The notes under the pieces were generated by a model. The model did no database searches, was not told where the DNA came from, and saw only the letters and a list, made by a program, of their open reading frames with translations. From Flavobacteriaceae bacterium UBA3591 (GTDB lineage Bacteria; Bacteroidota; Bacteroidia; Flavobacteriales; Flavobacteriaceae): a stretch of DNA of 36,633 nt. The position numbers were made by a program, and so were the translations under genes. Below are positions 8,615 through 16,117 of the stretch, in pieces; positions within the stretch are counted from its first letter, which is position 1; every line of letters starts with the position of its first letter. The stretch covers positions 1 to 36,633 of the forward strand of contig DFMO01000001.1 of NCBI GenBank assembly GCA_002375695.1. The letters are read 5' to 3'.

Positions 8615-8659
8615 TGTAAAAATTCTTGTTTCGTTTGAAATACTAATGGAAACAGATTG

Positions 8660-8667
8660 CAAAAGTA
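8660..8667 (-). promoter_or_regulatory. Candidate -7 element of trmD
   Basis: TACTTTTG on the minus strand fits TAnnTTTG and continues as TACTTTTGCA, identical to the rplS element. Together with the start at 8614 it gives a leader of about 40 nt. A -33 TTTG at standard spacing is not evident. Confidence 0.5.
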
Positions 8668-8760
8668 AGTAATTGCTCCTAATTTTAATTTAGCAACTAA
8701 GTTTTGATGCCAATTTAAATTATGAAATAGAAGCATATTTAATTTTTGGTGAAATAATAA

Positions 8761-8792
8761 AAAAAGGGCTGGACAAAAGCCAAACCCTTTTT
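8761..8792 (-). terminator. Rho-independent terminator after the GAPDH gene
   Basis: The stem AAAAAGGG/CCCTTTTT (8761-8768 with 8785-8792) contains internal GGCT/AGCC complementarity and runs into A/T tracts, 22 bp past the GAPDH stop. Confidence 0.75.
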
Positions 8793-8814
8793 ATTTCAAC
8801 TTTAAAAGTTTTTA

Positions 8815-10263
8815 CTAGTAATAAGTAAATCTTCTAACTTGTGCAATATATTTTGCCAAGCGAATTACTTGGTGACTGTAACCGTACTCATTATCGTACC
8901 ATACGTATAACACAACGTTTTTCCCATCTTTAGTAACGATTGTCGCATTGCTGTCAAAAATAGCTGGCGATGATGAACCTACAATATCACTCGATACTAA
9001 TTCATTATTAATTGAATATTGAATTTGTTCAACCAAATCGCCCTCCAATGCATATTTTTTCATGGTAGCATTTAGGTCTTCTTTTGTAGTGTTTTTCCCT
9101 AACTCTAAGTTTAACACCACAAGCGATCCATTAGGAACAGGAACCCGAATGGCATTACTTGTAAGTTTTCCGTCTAAAACTGGTAGGGCTTTGGCAACAG
9201 CGCTTCCTGCACCAGTTTCGGTAATTACCATATTTAGTGCTGCAGCACGACCACGACGGTATTTACCGTGCATATTATCTACTAAGTTTTGGTCGTTAGT
9301 GTATGCGTGAATAGTTTCTAAATGCCCGCGAACTACACCAAAAGAATCTTCAACAGCCTTTAAAATAGGAGTAATGGCATTGGTTGTACAAGATGCTGCC
9401 GAAAAGATATCGACCGTATTTGGGTCGTATTCTTTTTGGTTTACACCGTGAACAATATTGGGTACCCCTTTACCTGGCGCGGTAAGAAGTACTTTTGCAG
9501 TACCCTTTGCTTGTAAATGGCGGCCTAAAGCCTTATCGTCACGGAAAGCTCCTGTATTGTCAATTACCAAAGCATCATTTATACCGTATTGCGTGTAATC
9601 AATATCTTCGGGATTGTTTGCATTTATAATATGAACACGCGTTCCGTTAATAATTAAGGCGCTGTTTTCAAGGTCTGTTTGAACCGTTCCGGGGAAGTCT
9701 CCATGTACAGAATCAAATTGTAAAAGAGAAGCTCTTTTGTCTAAAACGGTTTGGTCCATTTTACCACGAACCACAATAGCACGAAGGCGTAATTGATTGC
9801 CTTGCCCAGTTTTAGTCATTAATTCACGTGCTAATAAACGACCAATTCGTCCAAAACCGTAAAGTACCACATCTTTTGGTACTAAAGTTTTAGATTCTTT
9901 CGCGTTTTTTAATTTATCTGAAACAAACGCCAGTGCATTTGAGTATTTATCGTCTTCTAAATGAAATTCGTAAGTAAGCTTTCCAATGTCTAATTTAGCC
10001 GGTGGAAGGTCCAGTGTTTTAATAGCTTGGGCAATTTCTACAGAATCGAAAATTGAAATTGGTTTTTGTACAAATTCGCCTGCGTATTCGTGAAGGTTTA
10101 AAATTTCACTCACATTGCGGTCGATAAGCTGGTTGCGGAAAAGTACCAATTCTATGGACTTGTCATACCAAAGGTCGCTAATGATTTTAATAAATTCTAC
10201 TGAAGCTTTTCGGCGGTCAGTTTGAAAGGACAGTTCTTTTTCATAAACGTCATCAAAACTCAT
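8815..10263 (-). CDS. Glyceraldehyde-3-phosphate dehydrogenase, long form
   Basis: The enzyme interconverts glyceraldehyde-3-phosphate and 1,3-bisphosphoglycerate. Residues from about 130 on form the classical GAPDH: Rossmann motif YGFGRIGR (135-142), catalytic Cys292 in SAASCTTN, followed by HAYTNDQN and WYDNEYGYSHQ. The first ~130 residues are a helical extension absent from the common ~335-residue GapA; such ~480-residue forms are known in Bacteroidota and some proteobacteria. After the second strand of the Rossmann fold the sequence reads VVRGKMDQ where NAD-specific GapA has an Asp-containing ND segment, which might shift cofactor preference; that is inference. It starts at ATG, with its own -7 element and terminator. 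I give no symbol because gapA versus gapB usage for this form is inconsistent. Confidence 0.95.
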   Translation of the reverse strand: MSFDDVYEKELSFQTDRRKASVEFIKIISDLWYDKSIELVLFRNQLIDRNVSEILNLHEYAGEFVQKPISIFDSVEIAQAIKTLDLPPAKLDIGKLTYEFHLEDDKYSNALAFVSDKLKNAKESKTLVPKDVVLYGFGRIGRLLARELMTKTGQGNQLRLRAIVVRGKMDQTVLDKRASLLQFDSVHGDFPGTVQTDLENSALIINGTRVHIINANNPEDIDYTQYGINDALVIDNTGAFRDDKALGRHLQAKGTAKVLLTAPGKGVPNIVHGVNQKEYDPNTVDIFSAASCTTNAITPILKAVEDSFGVVRGHLETIHAYTNDQNLVDNMHGKYRRGRAAALNMVITETGAGSAVAKALPVLDGKLTSNAIRVPVPNGSLVVLNLELGKNTTKEDLNATMKKYALEGDLVEQIQYSINNELVSSDIVGSSSPAIFDSNATIVTKDGKNVVLYVWYDNEYGYSHQVIRLAKYIAQVRRFTYY

Positions 10264-10339
10264 AAGGAAACATTTTTTAGGTCCGCGTCTTCGCTTCTGT
10301 TGTGTTAATCGAAGTCCGTGGAGTGTGTTAAATTTTGTG

Positions 10340-10347
10340 CAAAAGTA
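10340..10347 (-). promoter_or_regulatory. Candidate -7 element of the GAPDH gene
   Basis: TACTTTTG on the minus strand (extended TACTTTTGCA, identical to the rplS and trmD elements) fits TAnnTTTG. It implies a leader of about 70 nt. No clear -33 TTTG is visible. Confidence 0.45.
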
Positions 10348-10387
10348 CTTATTTTCATCGGCTTGGTGAAATAAAAATTCAAAATAA

Positions 10388-10423
10388 AAACACCGTTAAA
10401 ACAAATGCATTTTAACGGTGTTT
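10388..10423 (-). terminator. Rho-independent terminator after the DegP-type protease gene
   Basis: A perfect 14-bp stem (10388-10401 with 10410-10423, core CACCGTTAAAA) closes an 8-nt loop and leads into T-rich sequence on the minus strand. It lies 24 bp past the protease stop. Confidence 0.85.
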
Positions 10424-10446
10424 AAAATAAATTTAATTGTAAGTTT

Positions 10447-11838
10447 TTATCTAAAAATAAACGAATTGATATTTCCGGCTGTATCCATAAAGGTCATTTT
10501 AATAGGAGTACGGCTGTCGCGTTGATTCATTATACGCTCTGCATCACTTATATTTTCCACAGCAATATCATTTAGGTGTGTAATAATAATTCCTTCTAAT
10601 TTATATCGGGCAATTTCGGGAGTGAGCGCTCGGGTAACAACCACGCCATTTTTAAGTCCGCGTGATTTTAATTCTTCCCTTGTCATATTTTTTACTTCAA
10701 GCCCTAAATCGTCAATAGAAAATGTTTCAAGTTTTTCTAATTTCACCGGAAACTTTCTTTCTTTACCATTTCGCATTACAGTAACTTCAACAATATCGCT
10801 TGGGCGTTTTGAACCTAAATACCCCGATAAATCGGCAAATTTGGTAACCTTATATCCATCGAGTTGTTTAATTATATCGCCTTCTTTTAATCCTGCTTTA
10901 TCGGCGCCACTACCTTTTTCTATACCCCCTACAAATACACCTTGCGTTTCGTCGATACCGTATTTTTCTACAATTTGTGGATTGATATTTCCTACTTGTA
11001 TTCCTAAAATACCACGTTGAACATTTCCGTATTCTAAAATATCTTCAATTACTTTTCGAGCATTATTTGATGGTACAGCAAACGAGTACCCTACATAGCT
11101 TCCGGTTTCTGATGTAATTGCTGTGTTAATTCCAATTAACTCACCTCGGGTATTTACCAATGCGCCACCACTGTTACCGCGGTTTACAGCAGCATCGGTT
11201 TGTATAAAAGACTGCGTGTTTCCGTCAAATTGATTTAAATCGCGTGCCTTTGCACTAATAATTCCGGCGGTAACAGTAGAAGTGAGGTTAAAAGGGTTTC
11301 CTACCGCCAATACCCATTCGCCAATTTTTACATTGTTTGAATCGCCAAACGGAACAAAGGGGAAGTCGTCATTGTCTTCAATTTTAATTAACGCAATATC
11401 GGTGTTGGGGTCAGAGCCAATTAATTCGGCTTTATAAGTTTTATTATTATTTAAAGTAACTTCAAGATTGGTAGCATTGGCAATGACATGATTGTTGGTA
11501 ACAATATACCCATCGGGCGATACAATTACCCCGCTACCACTGCCAACCATGGCGCGTGGTTGTCCGCCTCCTCTAAAATATTCAATAATATTGGTGGGTT
11601 GTCTACTTACAGTAATATTTTTTACGTGAACTACCGCGTGTACTGTTTTTTCGGCTGCTTCGGTAAAATCGGTGGTCATTTCGGCAGCAGTGCCAGAAAA
11701 AGTGGTAGGGATAAATTTTGATTGTTGTTGTGGTGTTTCAAAAGAAATTAATTTTTCCTCTTCAAAATACTTGTAGCCTCCTAGCGTAACCGCGCCAGCA
11801 AAAAGCGCCACTAGAAATAAACGAATTGTTTGTTTCAT
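10447..11838 (-). CDS. DegP/DegQ (HtrA) family periplasmic serine protease
   Basis: This envelope protein-quality-control protease degrades or chaperones misfolded periplasmic and outer-membrane proteins. An N-terminal hydrophobic segment (about 5-22) is a signal peptide or anchor. The trypsin-like domain has the triad His117 (VTNNHVIA), Asp147 (NTDIALIKI) and Ser223 (NRGNSGGALV). A first PDZ domain follows at about 275-365 (RGILGIQVG, GADKAGLKEGDIIKQLDG), and a degenerate second one at about 370-463. Length (463 aa) fits two-PDZ HtrA proteins. It starts at ATG and is divergent from dapF across a 216-bp spacer. No perfect -7 element is seen; TATTTTTT on the minus strand near 11920 is the nearest. 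Confidence 0.95.
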   Translation of the reverse strand: MKQTIRLFLVALFAGAVTLGGYKYFEEEKLISFETPQQQSKFIPTTFSGTAAEMTTDFTEAAEKTVHAVVHVKNITVSRQPTNIIEYFRGGGQPRAMVGSGSGVIVSPDGYIVTNNHVIANATNLEVTLNNNKTYKAELIGSDPNTDIALIKIEDNDDFPFVPFGDSNNVKIGEWVLAVGNPFNLTSTVTAGIISAKARDLNQFDGNTQSFIQTDAAVNRGNSGGALVNTRGELIGINTAITSETGSYVGYSFAVPSNNARKVIEDILEYGNVQRGILGIQVGNINPQIVEKYGIDETQGVFVGGIEKGSGADKAGLKEGDIIKQLDGYKVTKFADLSGYLGSKRPSDIVEVTVMRNGKERKFPVKLEKLETFSIDDLGLEVKNMTREELKSRGLKNGVVVTRALTPEIARYKLEGIIITHLNDIAVENISDAERIMNQRDSRTPIKMTFMDTAGNINSFIFR

Positions 11839-12039
11839 TGCATTGTATTTAAATTAGTATTCAATAACTAGTGTTTTTGTTTTCAGGTTTTTTTGGTTAA
11901 AAAACCAATGATTGTAGAAAAAAATACATTTTTTCATACTACAAACTTAACTTGGTTTTACTGAAAATAGTGTGCCAAAAATTCGGTTTTAACTTGTATT
12001 TAACGTGAAAAAATCACCCTTTTACATGATGGCTTTTTA

Positions 12040-12047
12040 TATCTTTG
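12040..12047 (+). promoter_or_regulatory. Candidate -7 element of the dapF operon
   Basis: TATCTTTG fits TAnnTTTG exactly and ends 7 nt before the dapF ATG, so the transcript would start at or within a few bases of the start codon. A -33 TTTG is not apparent. Confidence 0.5.
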
Positions 12048-12054
12048 TCGGGTT

Positions 12055-12828
12055 ATGAAATTTTCCTTTTACAAATATCAAGGCGCGGGAAACGATTTTG
12101 TGATTATAGATAATCGTAAAGCATTTTTCCCGAAAGAAGATACCCAGCTAATTGCCAAAATCTGCAATAGGAAATTTGGTGTGGGCGCCGATGGTTTAAT
12201 GCTTTTGGAAAAGAGTACCCAAGCCAATTTTACCATGGTTTATTACAATAGCGATGGCAACCAAAGCACAATGTGTGGCAATGGCGGCCGGTGTATTGTA
12301 CACTTTGCTGAGTTTTTAGGAATTATTTCAGGAACCGCAACTTTTATGGCTGTGGACGGCTTACACCAAGCCACAATTAAGGATAATTGGGTTTCGCTAA
12401 AGATGAACGATGTTAAAAAGATCGATAATTCAGAAGACTTCACTTTTTTAAATACAGGGTCGCCGCATCACGTTGAAATAGTTGCAGATTTAGAGAATTA
12501 TGAAGTGGTTAAAAACGGAAGATTAATTCGGGAAAATCGATACGGCACAGAAGGCGCCAATGTAAATTTTGTGAAGCAGATAAACGCTGACAAATTTTCA
12601 GTGAGAACCTATGAGCGCGGTGTTGAAGACGAAACGCTTTCTTGCGGTACTGGCGTTACAGCCGTAGCTATTGCAATGTTTGAAAGAGGGATTACAAATA
12701 AAAATAAAATTTCGTTGTTAACCCCCGGGGGTGAGTTGCAAGTGCGTTTTAATAAAGATAATTCAATTTATAAAAATGTTTATTTGGAGGGGCCGGCAGT
12801 ACAAGTTTTTAAAGGAAAATGGCAATGA
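12055..12828 (+). CDS. dapF: Diaminopimelate epimerase DapF
   Basis: DapF converts LL- to meso-diaminopimelate, the last shared step of lysine and peptidoglycan precursor synthesis. The two catalytic cysteines are present: Cys74 in STMCGNGGRC and Cys197 in LSCGTGVTA. The N-terminus FYKYQGAGNDFVIID is canonical and fixes the ATG. Length (257 aa) is normal for Bacteroidota. Its last 10 bp overlap the following GNAT gene, and mltG follows, so dapF-GNAT-mltG form an operon mixing a precursor enzyme with a glycan-strand terminator. dapA lies 16 kb away in another operon. Confidence 0.97.
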   Translation: MKFSFYKYQGAGNDFVIIDNRKAFFPKEDTQLIAKICNRKFGVGADGLMLLEKSTQANFTMVYYNSDGNQSTMCGNGGRCIVHFAEFLGIISGTATFMAVDGLHQATIKDNWVSLKMNDVKKIDNSEDFTFLNTGSPHHVEIVADLENYEVVKNGRLIRENRYGTEGANVNFVKQINADKFSVRTYERGVEDETLSCGTGVTAVAIAMFERGITNKNKISLLTPGGELQVRFNKDNSIYKNVYLEGPAVQVFKGKWQ

Positions 12829-13355
12829 TTACACTTACTGGAGAAAACATTTTTTTACGTGCTTTGGAAGCTACAGATTTAGATTTTCTCTATCGGGTAG
12901 AAAATTCTGAAGCGCTCTGGGAAGTAAGTAACACCACAACGCCCTATTCAAAATATATTTTACAGCAATATTTGGAAAACAGTCATCGCGATATTTACGA
13001 TGTAAGACAGCTTCGGCTTGTAATTTGTAAAACTGAAGATAACAAAGCCGTAGGATTAATAGATCTTTTTGAATTTGAACCAAAACACAGTAGAGTAGGT
13101 GTGGGGCTTGTTATTTTTTCAGAAAATGACAAGCGAAAAGGATATGCTTTTGAGGCTTTAAAACTTACTTGTAACTACGCTTTTCAGCACTTAAATGTGC
13201 GCCAAGTTTTTGCGAATATTACGCAGGACAATAAGGGAAGTATTCAATTATTTGAAAAAGCTGGCTTTAAAAAAAGTGGTGAAAAAATAGATTGGATTTT
13301 TTCTGAAGGAGCCTATAAAACCGAATATTTTTATCAATTATTTCAACACCACTAG
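12819..13355 (+). CDS. GNAT family N-acetyltransferase (RimJ/RimL-like)
   Basis: This 178-residue cytoplasmic protein has the GNAT layout. The N-terminal NIFLRALEATDLDFLYRVEN is RimJ/RimL-like, the acetyl-CoA pyrophosphate loop is around DKRKGYAFEAL (residues ~105-115), and the C-terminal strand-helix NKGSIQLFEKAGFKKSGE is typical. The substrate is unknown: a protein N-terminus, a polyamine or a small amine are all possible. The first ATG (12819) overlaps dapF and has AAAGGA just before it; a second ATG two codons on (12825) is an equally plausible start. It sits between dapF and mltG in an operon, but nothing in the sequence ties it to the cell wall. Confidence 0.9.
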   Translation: MAMITLTGENIFLRALEATDLDFLYRVENSEALWEVSNTTTPYSKYILQQYLENSHRDIYDVRQLRLVICKTEDNKAVGLIDLFEFEPKHSRVGVGLVIFSENDKRKGYAFEALKLTCNYAFQHLNVRQVFANITQDNKGSIQLFEKAGFKKSGEKIDWIFSEGAYKTEYFYQLFQHH

Positions 13356-13379
13356 ATTCATAATACTTACCATCAAACA

Positions 13380-14423
13380 ATGTATATTAGAAAAATTATC
13401 ATAACAATCGTTTTATTGGGAGCCTTAGCAATGGGGGCTTTTGCCTGGTATGTGTATTCAACTGCATTTACTCCAAATACGGCCTTTAACAATAATGAAG
13501 CTCACGTTTACATTAAAACCAATGCCAATATTAACGATGTAGTGGAAGAAATTGAACCGCTTTTAGACAATGTTTCTTCATTTATTACCATTGCCAATAG
13601 AAAGCAATACGTACACAATGTAAAGCCCGGTCATTTTGTTATAAAAAAGGGAATGTCTAATAACGACATTGTAAATACTCTGCGCAGTAAAAATATTCCA
13701 ATCGATGTAAAATTTAACAATCAAGAGCGCTTAGAAGATTTAGCCGGTCATATAGCTACCCAAATAGAAGCAGACAGTCTTTCGTTAATTACTGCTATGC
13801 GCGATACGGTTTTTTTAAATGAAATGGGGCTTAATAAAGAAACAGCCTTGTCTCTTTATATACCCAATACCTACGAGTTTTACTGGAATAGTTCAGCCGA
13901 AACCTTTAGGAGTAGAATGAAAACTGAATACGAAAAATTTTGGAACGAGTCGCGACTAAAAAAGGCAGAAAAGCTTAATCTTTCTAAAGAAGAAGTAATT
14001 TCATTAGCAGCTATTGTGCAAAAAGAAACGGCTAAAGTAGACGAACGACCGCGGGTAGCCGGGGTATATTTAAACAGACTTAAAGCTGGAATGTTGTTAC
14101 AGGCAGATCCTACTGTTATCTACGCTGTTAAGCGCGAAAAAAATGATTTTAATCAAGTTATAAAACGAGTCCTTTATAAAGATTTAGAGACAGACTCGCC
14201 TTACAATACCTATAAATACGGTGGAATTCCACCGGGGCCAATCGCAATGCCCGATATTTCTTCTATAGACGCAGTTTTAAACCCAGAACAGCACAATTAT
14301 TATTATTTTGTAGCCGATGTTACCAACTTTGGGTACCATAAATTTGCAAAAAACCTTGCGCAGCACAACAGAAATAAAGCTGAATATGTACGCTGGATAA
14401 ACAGTCAAGGTTTAAAGCGATAA
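13380..14423 (+). CDS. mltG: Endolytic murein transglycosylase MltG
   Basis: MltG cleaves nascent glycan strands at the inner membrane and sets their length. One N-terminal transmembrane helix (about residues 5-27) is followed by a LysM-like stretch and the YceG catalytic domain. Catalytic Glu216 is in AAIVQKETAKVDERP, matching Glu218 of E. coli MltG. Further signatures are QADPTVIYA, SPYNTYKYGGIPPGPI and HNYYYFVAD. Length (347 aa) matches the family. It starts at ATG, 24 bp after the GNAT gene, in the dapF operon. A T-rich tract follows the stop, but no convincing terminator hairpin does. Confidence 0.96.
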   Translation: MYIRKIIITIVLLGALAMGAFAWYVYSTAFTPNTAFNNNEAHVYIKTNANINDVVEEIEPLLDNVSSFITIANRKQYVHNVKPGHFVIKKGMSNNDIVNTLRSKNIPIDVKFNNQERLEDLAGHIATQIEADSLSLITAMRDTVFLNEMGLNKETALSLYIPNTYEFYWNSSAETFRSRMKTEYEKFWNESRLKKAEKLNLSKEEVISLAAIVQKETAKVDERPRVAGVYLNRLKAGMLLQADPTVIYAVKREKNDFNQVIKRVLYKDLETDSPYNTYKYGGIPPGPIAMPDISSIDAVLNPEQHNYYYFVADVTNFGYHKFAKNLAQHNRNKAEYVRWINSQGLKR

Positions 14424-14523
14424 TTGTTTTTTTTCTTCTGTTAAAACCCTTTAATAAGTGGGGTTAAATTATGTTAAGACTCTTGTAGTTTTGGCTAATT
14501 ATTGTATCTTTTTTCTATAATCA

Positions 14524-14551
14524 ATTGACTGTCAAGAGTAGACCGGTCAAT
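14524..14551 (+). promoter_or_regulatory. Nested inverted repeats upstream of the first lysozyme-like gene; candidate operator
   Basis: Within the 263-bp spacer after mltG, ATTGAC (14524-14529) and GTCAAT (14546-14551) are inverted; TTGAC-T-GTCAA (14525-14535) is itself a near-palindrome; and GACCGGTC (14541-14548) is a perfect palindrome. Just downstream GATCTTTG is one mismatch from the -7 consensus. This could be a regulator-binding site, though no regulator gene is adjacent. A second hairpin (CGGCGAA/TTTGCCG, 14586-14604) lies nearer the gene. The rest of the spacer shows nothing I recognise. Confidence 0.3.
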
Positions 14552-14686
14552 AGAACGATCTTTGGCACAATATTTTCATAACACGCGGCGAACAAATTTT
14601 GCCGAAAACAATGTTTGTTTTTAAAATTTTATTTCGTCTCGCACAAAGCGATGACGCAATAATTATAATTTAAAACTAAATAAAAC

Positions 14687-15328
14687 ATGACGAAACGTTT
14701 TATGAAATTGTCTGCGCTGCTTATAGTTGCAATTTTTGTTGCAACTGCATTCTCTTCTAAAAAAGAGGATTATAGCAGTTCTATATTCACTACAGATATT
14801 GTAGGTAACGTAGCCCATGTTCCCTATGAATATGAAGTGAATTTGAAATCTCAAGATAGTGTACCTTATCTTGGGAAGTCGTTCCTTGGTTTTAGTTATG
14901 ACCTCGGCTTTAGTGAAAGCAGTGGAAACTATAAAGCCGTGAATAGATTAGGATATATGGGCAAATACCAGTTTGGCCGTTCAACCCTTAATTGGGTAGG
15001 AATTTATAATACCTCTCAATTTTTGAATAGCCCTTTGTTACAAGAAAAAGCATTTAGAGCTTTAATTTCTAAAAACAAATGGGTTTTGAGAGATTATATA
15101 GACCAATATGTTGGCCAAACTATTAATGGTATTAGAATATCCGAATCTGGCCTAGTGGCAGCGGCTCATTTAGGAGGTGCCGGAAATGTTAAAAAATTTC
15201 TGGATAGTAAGGGAAAGATTGTCTTTAGAGATGCTAATCGTGTACCTATCACTAAGTACATGAAACGCTTTGGAGACTACGATATCTCTGAAATACTCCC
15301 AGATAATAACGCAAGAGCGACATTATAA
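14687..15328 (+). CDS. Secreted lysozyme/lytic-transglycosylase-like protein, paralogue 1
   Basis: The 213-residue product has an N-terminal signal peptide or anchor (about 7-23) and a compact all-helical domain from about residue 62. The pattern GFSESSGNY with Glu77, followed by GYMGKYQFGRSTL, resembles the catalytic-Glu region of lysozyme-fold transglycosylases, and SGLVAAAHLGGAGNVKKFL resembles their C-terminal helices. I infer peptidoglycan cleavage in the periplasm; this is not certain, and similar flavobacterial proteins carry loose names such as peptidoglycan-binding protein. It is about half identical to the next gene, and the two form a tandem duplication downstream of mltG. It starts at ATG, with a long upstream region and its own terminator, so it is separately regulated. 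Confidence 0.75.
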   Translation: MTKRFMKLSALLIVAIFVATAFSSKKEDYSSSIFTTDIVGNVAHVPYEYEVNLKSQDSVPYLGKSFLGFSYDLGFSESSGNYKAVNRLGYMGKYQFGRSTLNWVGIYNTSQFLNSPLLQEKAFRALISKNKWVLRDYIDQYVGQTINGIRISESGLVAAAHLGGAGNVKKFLDSKGKIVFRDANRVPITKYMKRFGDYDISEILPDNNARATL

Positions 15329-15337
15329 TTATTGAAG

Positions 15338-15366
15338 AAACCAGGTTGACAAGCCTGGTTTTTTTA
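15338..15366 (+). terminator. Rho-independent terminator after lysozyme-like paralogue 1
   Basis: The stem AAACCAGG/CCTGGTTT (15338-15345 with 15354-15361) is followed by a T-rich tail, 10 bp past the stop codon. Confidence 0.85.
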
Positions 15367-15412
15367 TTTTAATAATTTAACACTCTGTAAATCAAGTTAA
15401 TAAAAAAAGTAT

Positions 15413-15450
15413 TATATTTGCCCGCTGAAACGAAGACGTACTTATACGTC
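15413..15450 (+). promoter_or_regulatory. Candidate promoter and leader hairpin of lysozyme-like paralogue 2
   Basis: TATATTTG (15413-15420) fits TAnnTTTG. About 15 nt downstream, inside the predicted leader, GACGTA-CTTA-TACGTC (15435-15450) forms a perfect 6-bp hairpin. The start codon is 16 nt beyond it, so the hairpin could influence translation or RNA stability. Confidence 0.45.
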
Positions 15451-15466
15451 CGAATTTTAAAACTCA

Positions 15467-16114
15467 ATGAAAAAAAGATTATTTGTAATTGCAGTTTTAC
15501 TTGTTGTTACCGCAATAGTAGGGACAGGTTTCAATTCAAAAGACGACTATGATTTTTCAGCATTTAAAACCGAAGGATTAGCGTTGTTTTATCACGTACC
15601 AACAGAGGCTGAAGTTTCTGCTATCATAGCCCCTGTTACCCCACAGTATAATTTATTCTTAGGAAAATCTTATTTAGGATTTAAAGAAGCCTTGGGCTTT
15701 AAAGAATCTAGGGGAGATTATCAAATTGTTAATGATTATGGCTATATGGGAAAATACCAGTTTTCGCGAGCCACACTTAGAATGATGGGGCTTAAAAATG
15801 CCGATAACTTTCTATTTGACACACGCCAACAAGAAGCTGCGTTTACCGCCTATGTTTCTTTAAATAAATGGATTTTGCGTAAAGACATAAAACGTTCGGT
15901 AGGTAAAACCATTGCTGGTATTAAAATTACCGAATCTGGAATTTTGGCAGCAGCACATTTAGCTGGTGCTGGCAATGTTAAAAAATTTCTTAGAAGTGCT
16001 GGTGTTAATCGGTTTGCCGATGCCAACGGTACTTCAATTCGCTATTATTTAAGAAAATTTTCGGGCTATGATACTTCGCATATCGTACCAAATAAACGCC
16101 CCAGGATAATGTAA
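15467..16114 (+). CDS. Secreted lysozyme/lytic-transglycosylase-like protein, paralogue 2
   Basis: This 215-residue protein shares the architecture of the preceding gene: signal peptide (about 4-22), then LGKSYLGFKEALGF, the putative catalytic Glu80 in FKESRGDY, GYMGKYQFSRATL, and ESGILAAAHLAGAGNVKKFL. Identity to paralogue 1 is about half by eye over the domain, while the linkers between signal peptide and domain differ. The same inferred activity on peptidoglycan applies, with the same uncertainty. It has its own -7 element and a leader hairpin, so the two copies are probably not expressed identically. It converges on the RsmI-like gene with only 3 bp between stops. Confidence 0.75.
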   Translation: MKKRLFVIAVLLVVTAIVGTGFNSKDDYDFSAFKTEGLALFYHVPTEAEVSAIIAPVTPQYNLFLGKSYLGFKEALGFKESRGDYQIVNDYGYMGKYQFSRATLRMMGLKNADNFLFDTRQQEAAFTAYVSLNKWILRKDIKRSVGKTIAGIKITESGILAAAHLAGAGNVKKFLRSAGVNRFADANGTSIRYYLRKFSGYDTSHIVPNKRPRIM

Positions 16115-16117
16115 ATT

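Noticed and set aside
8615..8662. Upstream ATG of trmD at 8662
   Set aside because: It adds 16 non-family residues and overlaps the -7 element; MRIDIIT at 8614 is the family start.
10622..11020. 132-codon plus-strand frame inside the protease gene
   Set aside because: Antisense shadow of the DegP PDZ region; Ser/Pro-rich translation is typical of reverse-frame noise.
11886..11906. GGTTTTTT/AAAAAACC hairpin between the protease gene and dapF
   Set aside because: It is AT-rich with no T tail on either strand and lies in a divergent promoter region, so a terminator makes no sense; probably chance.
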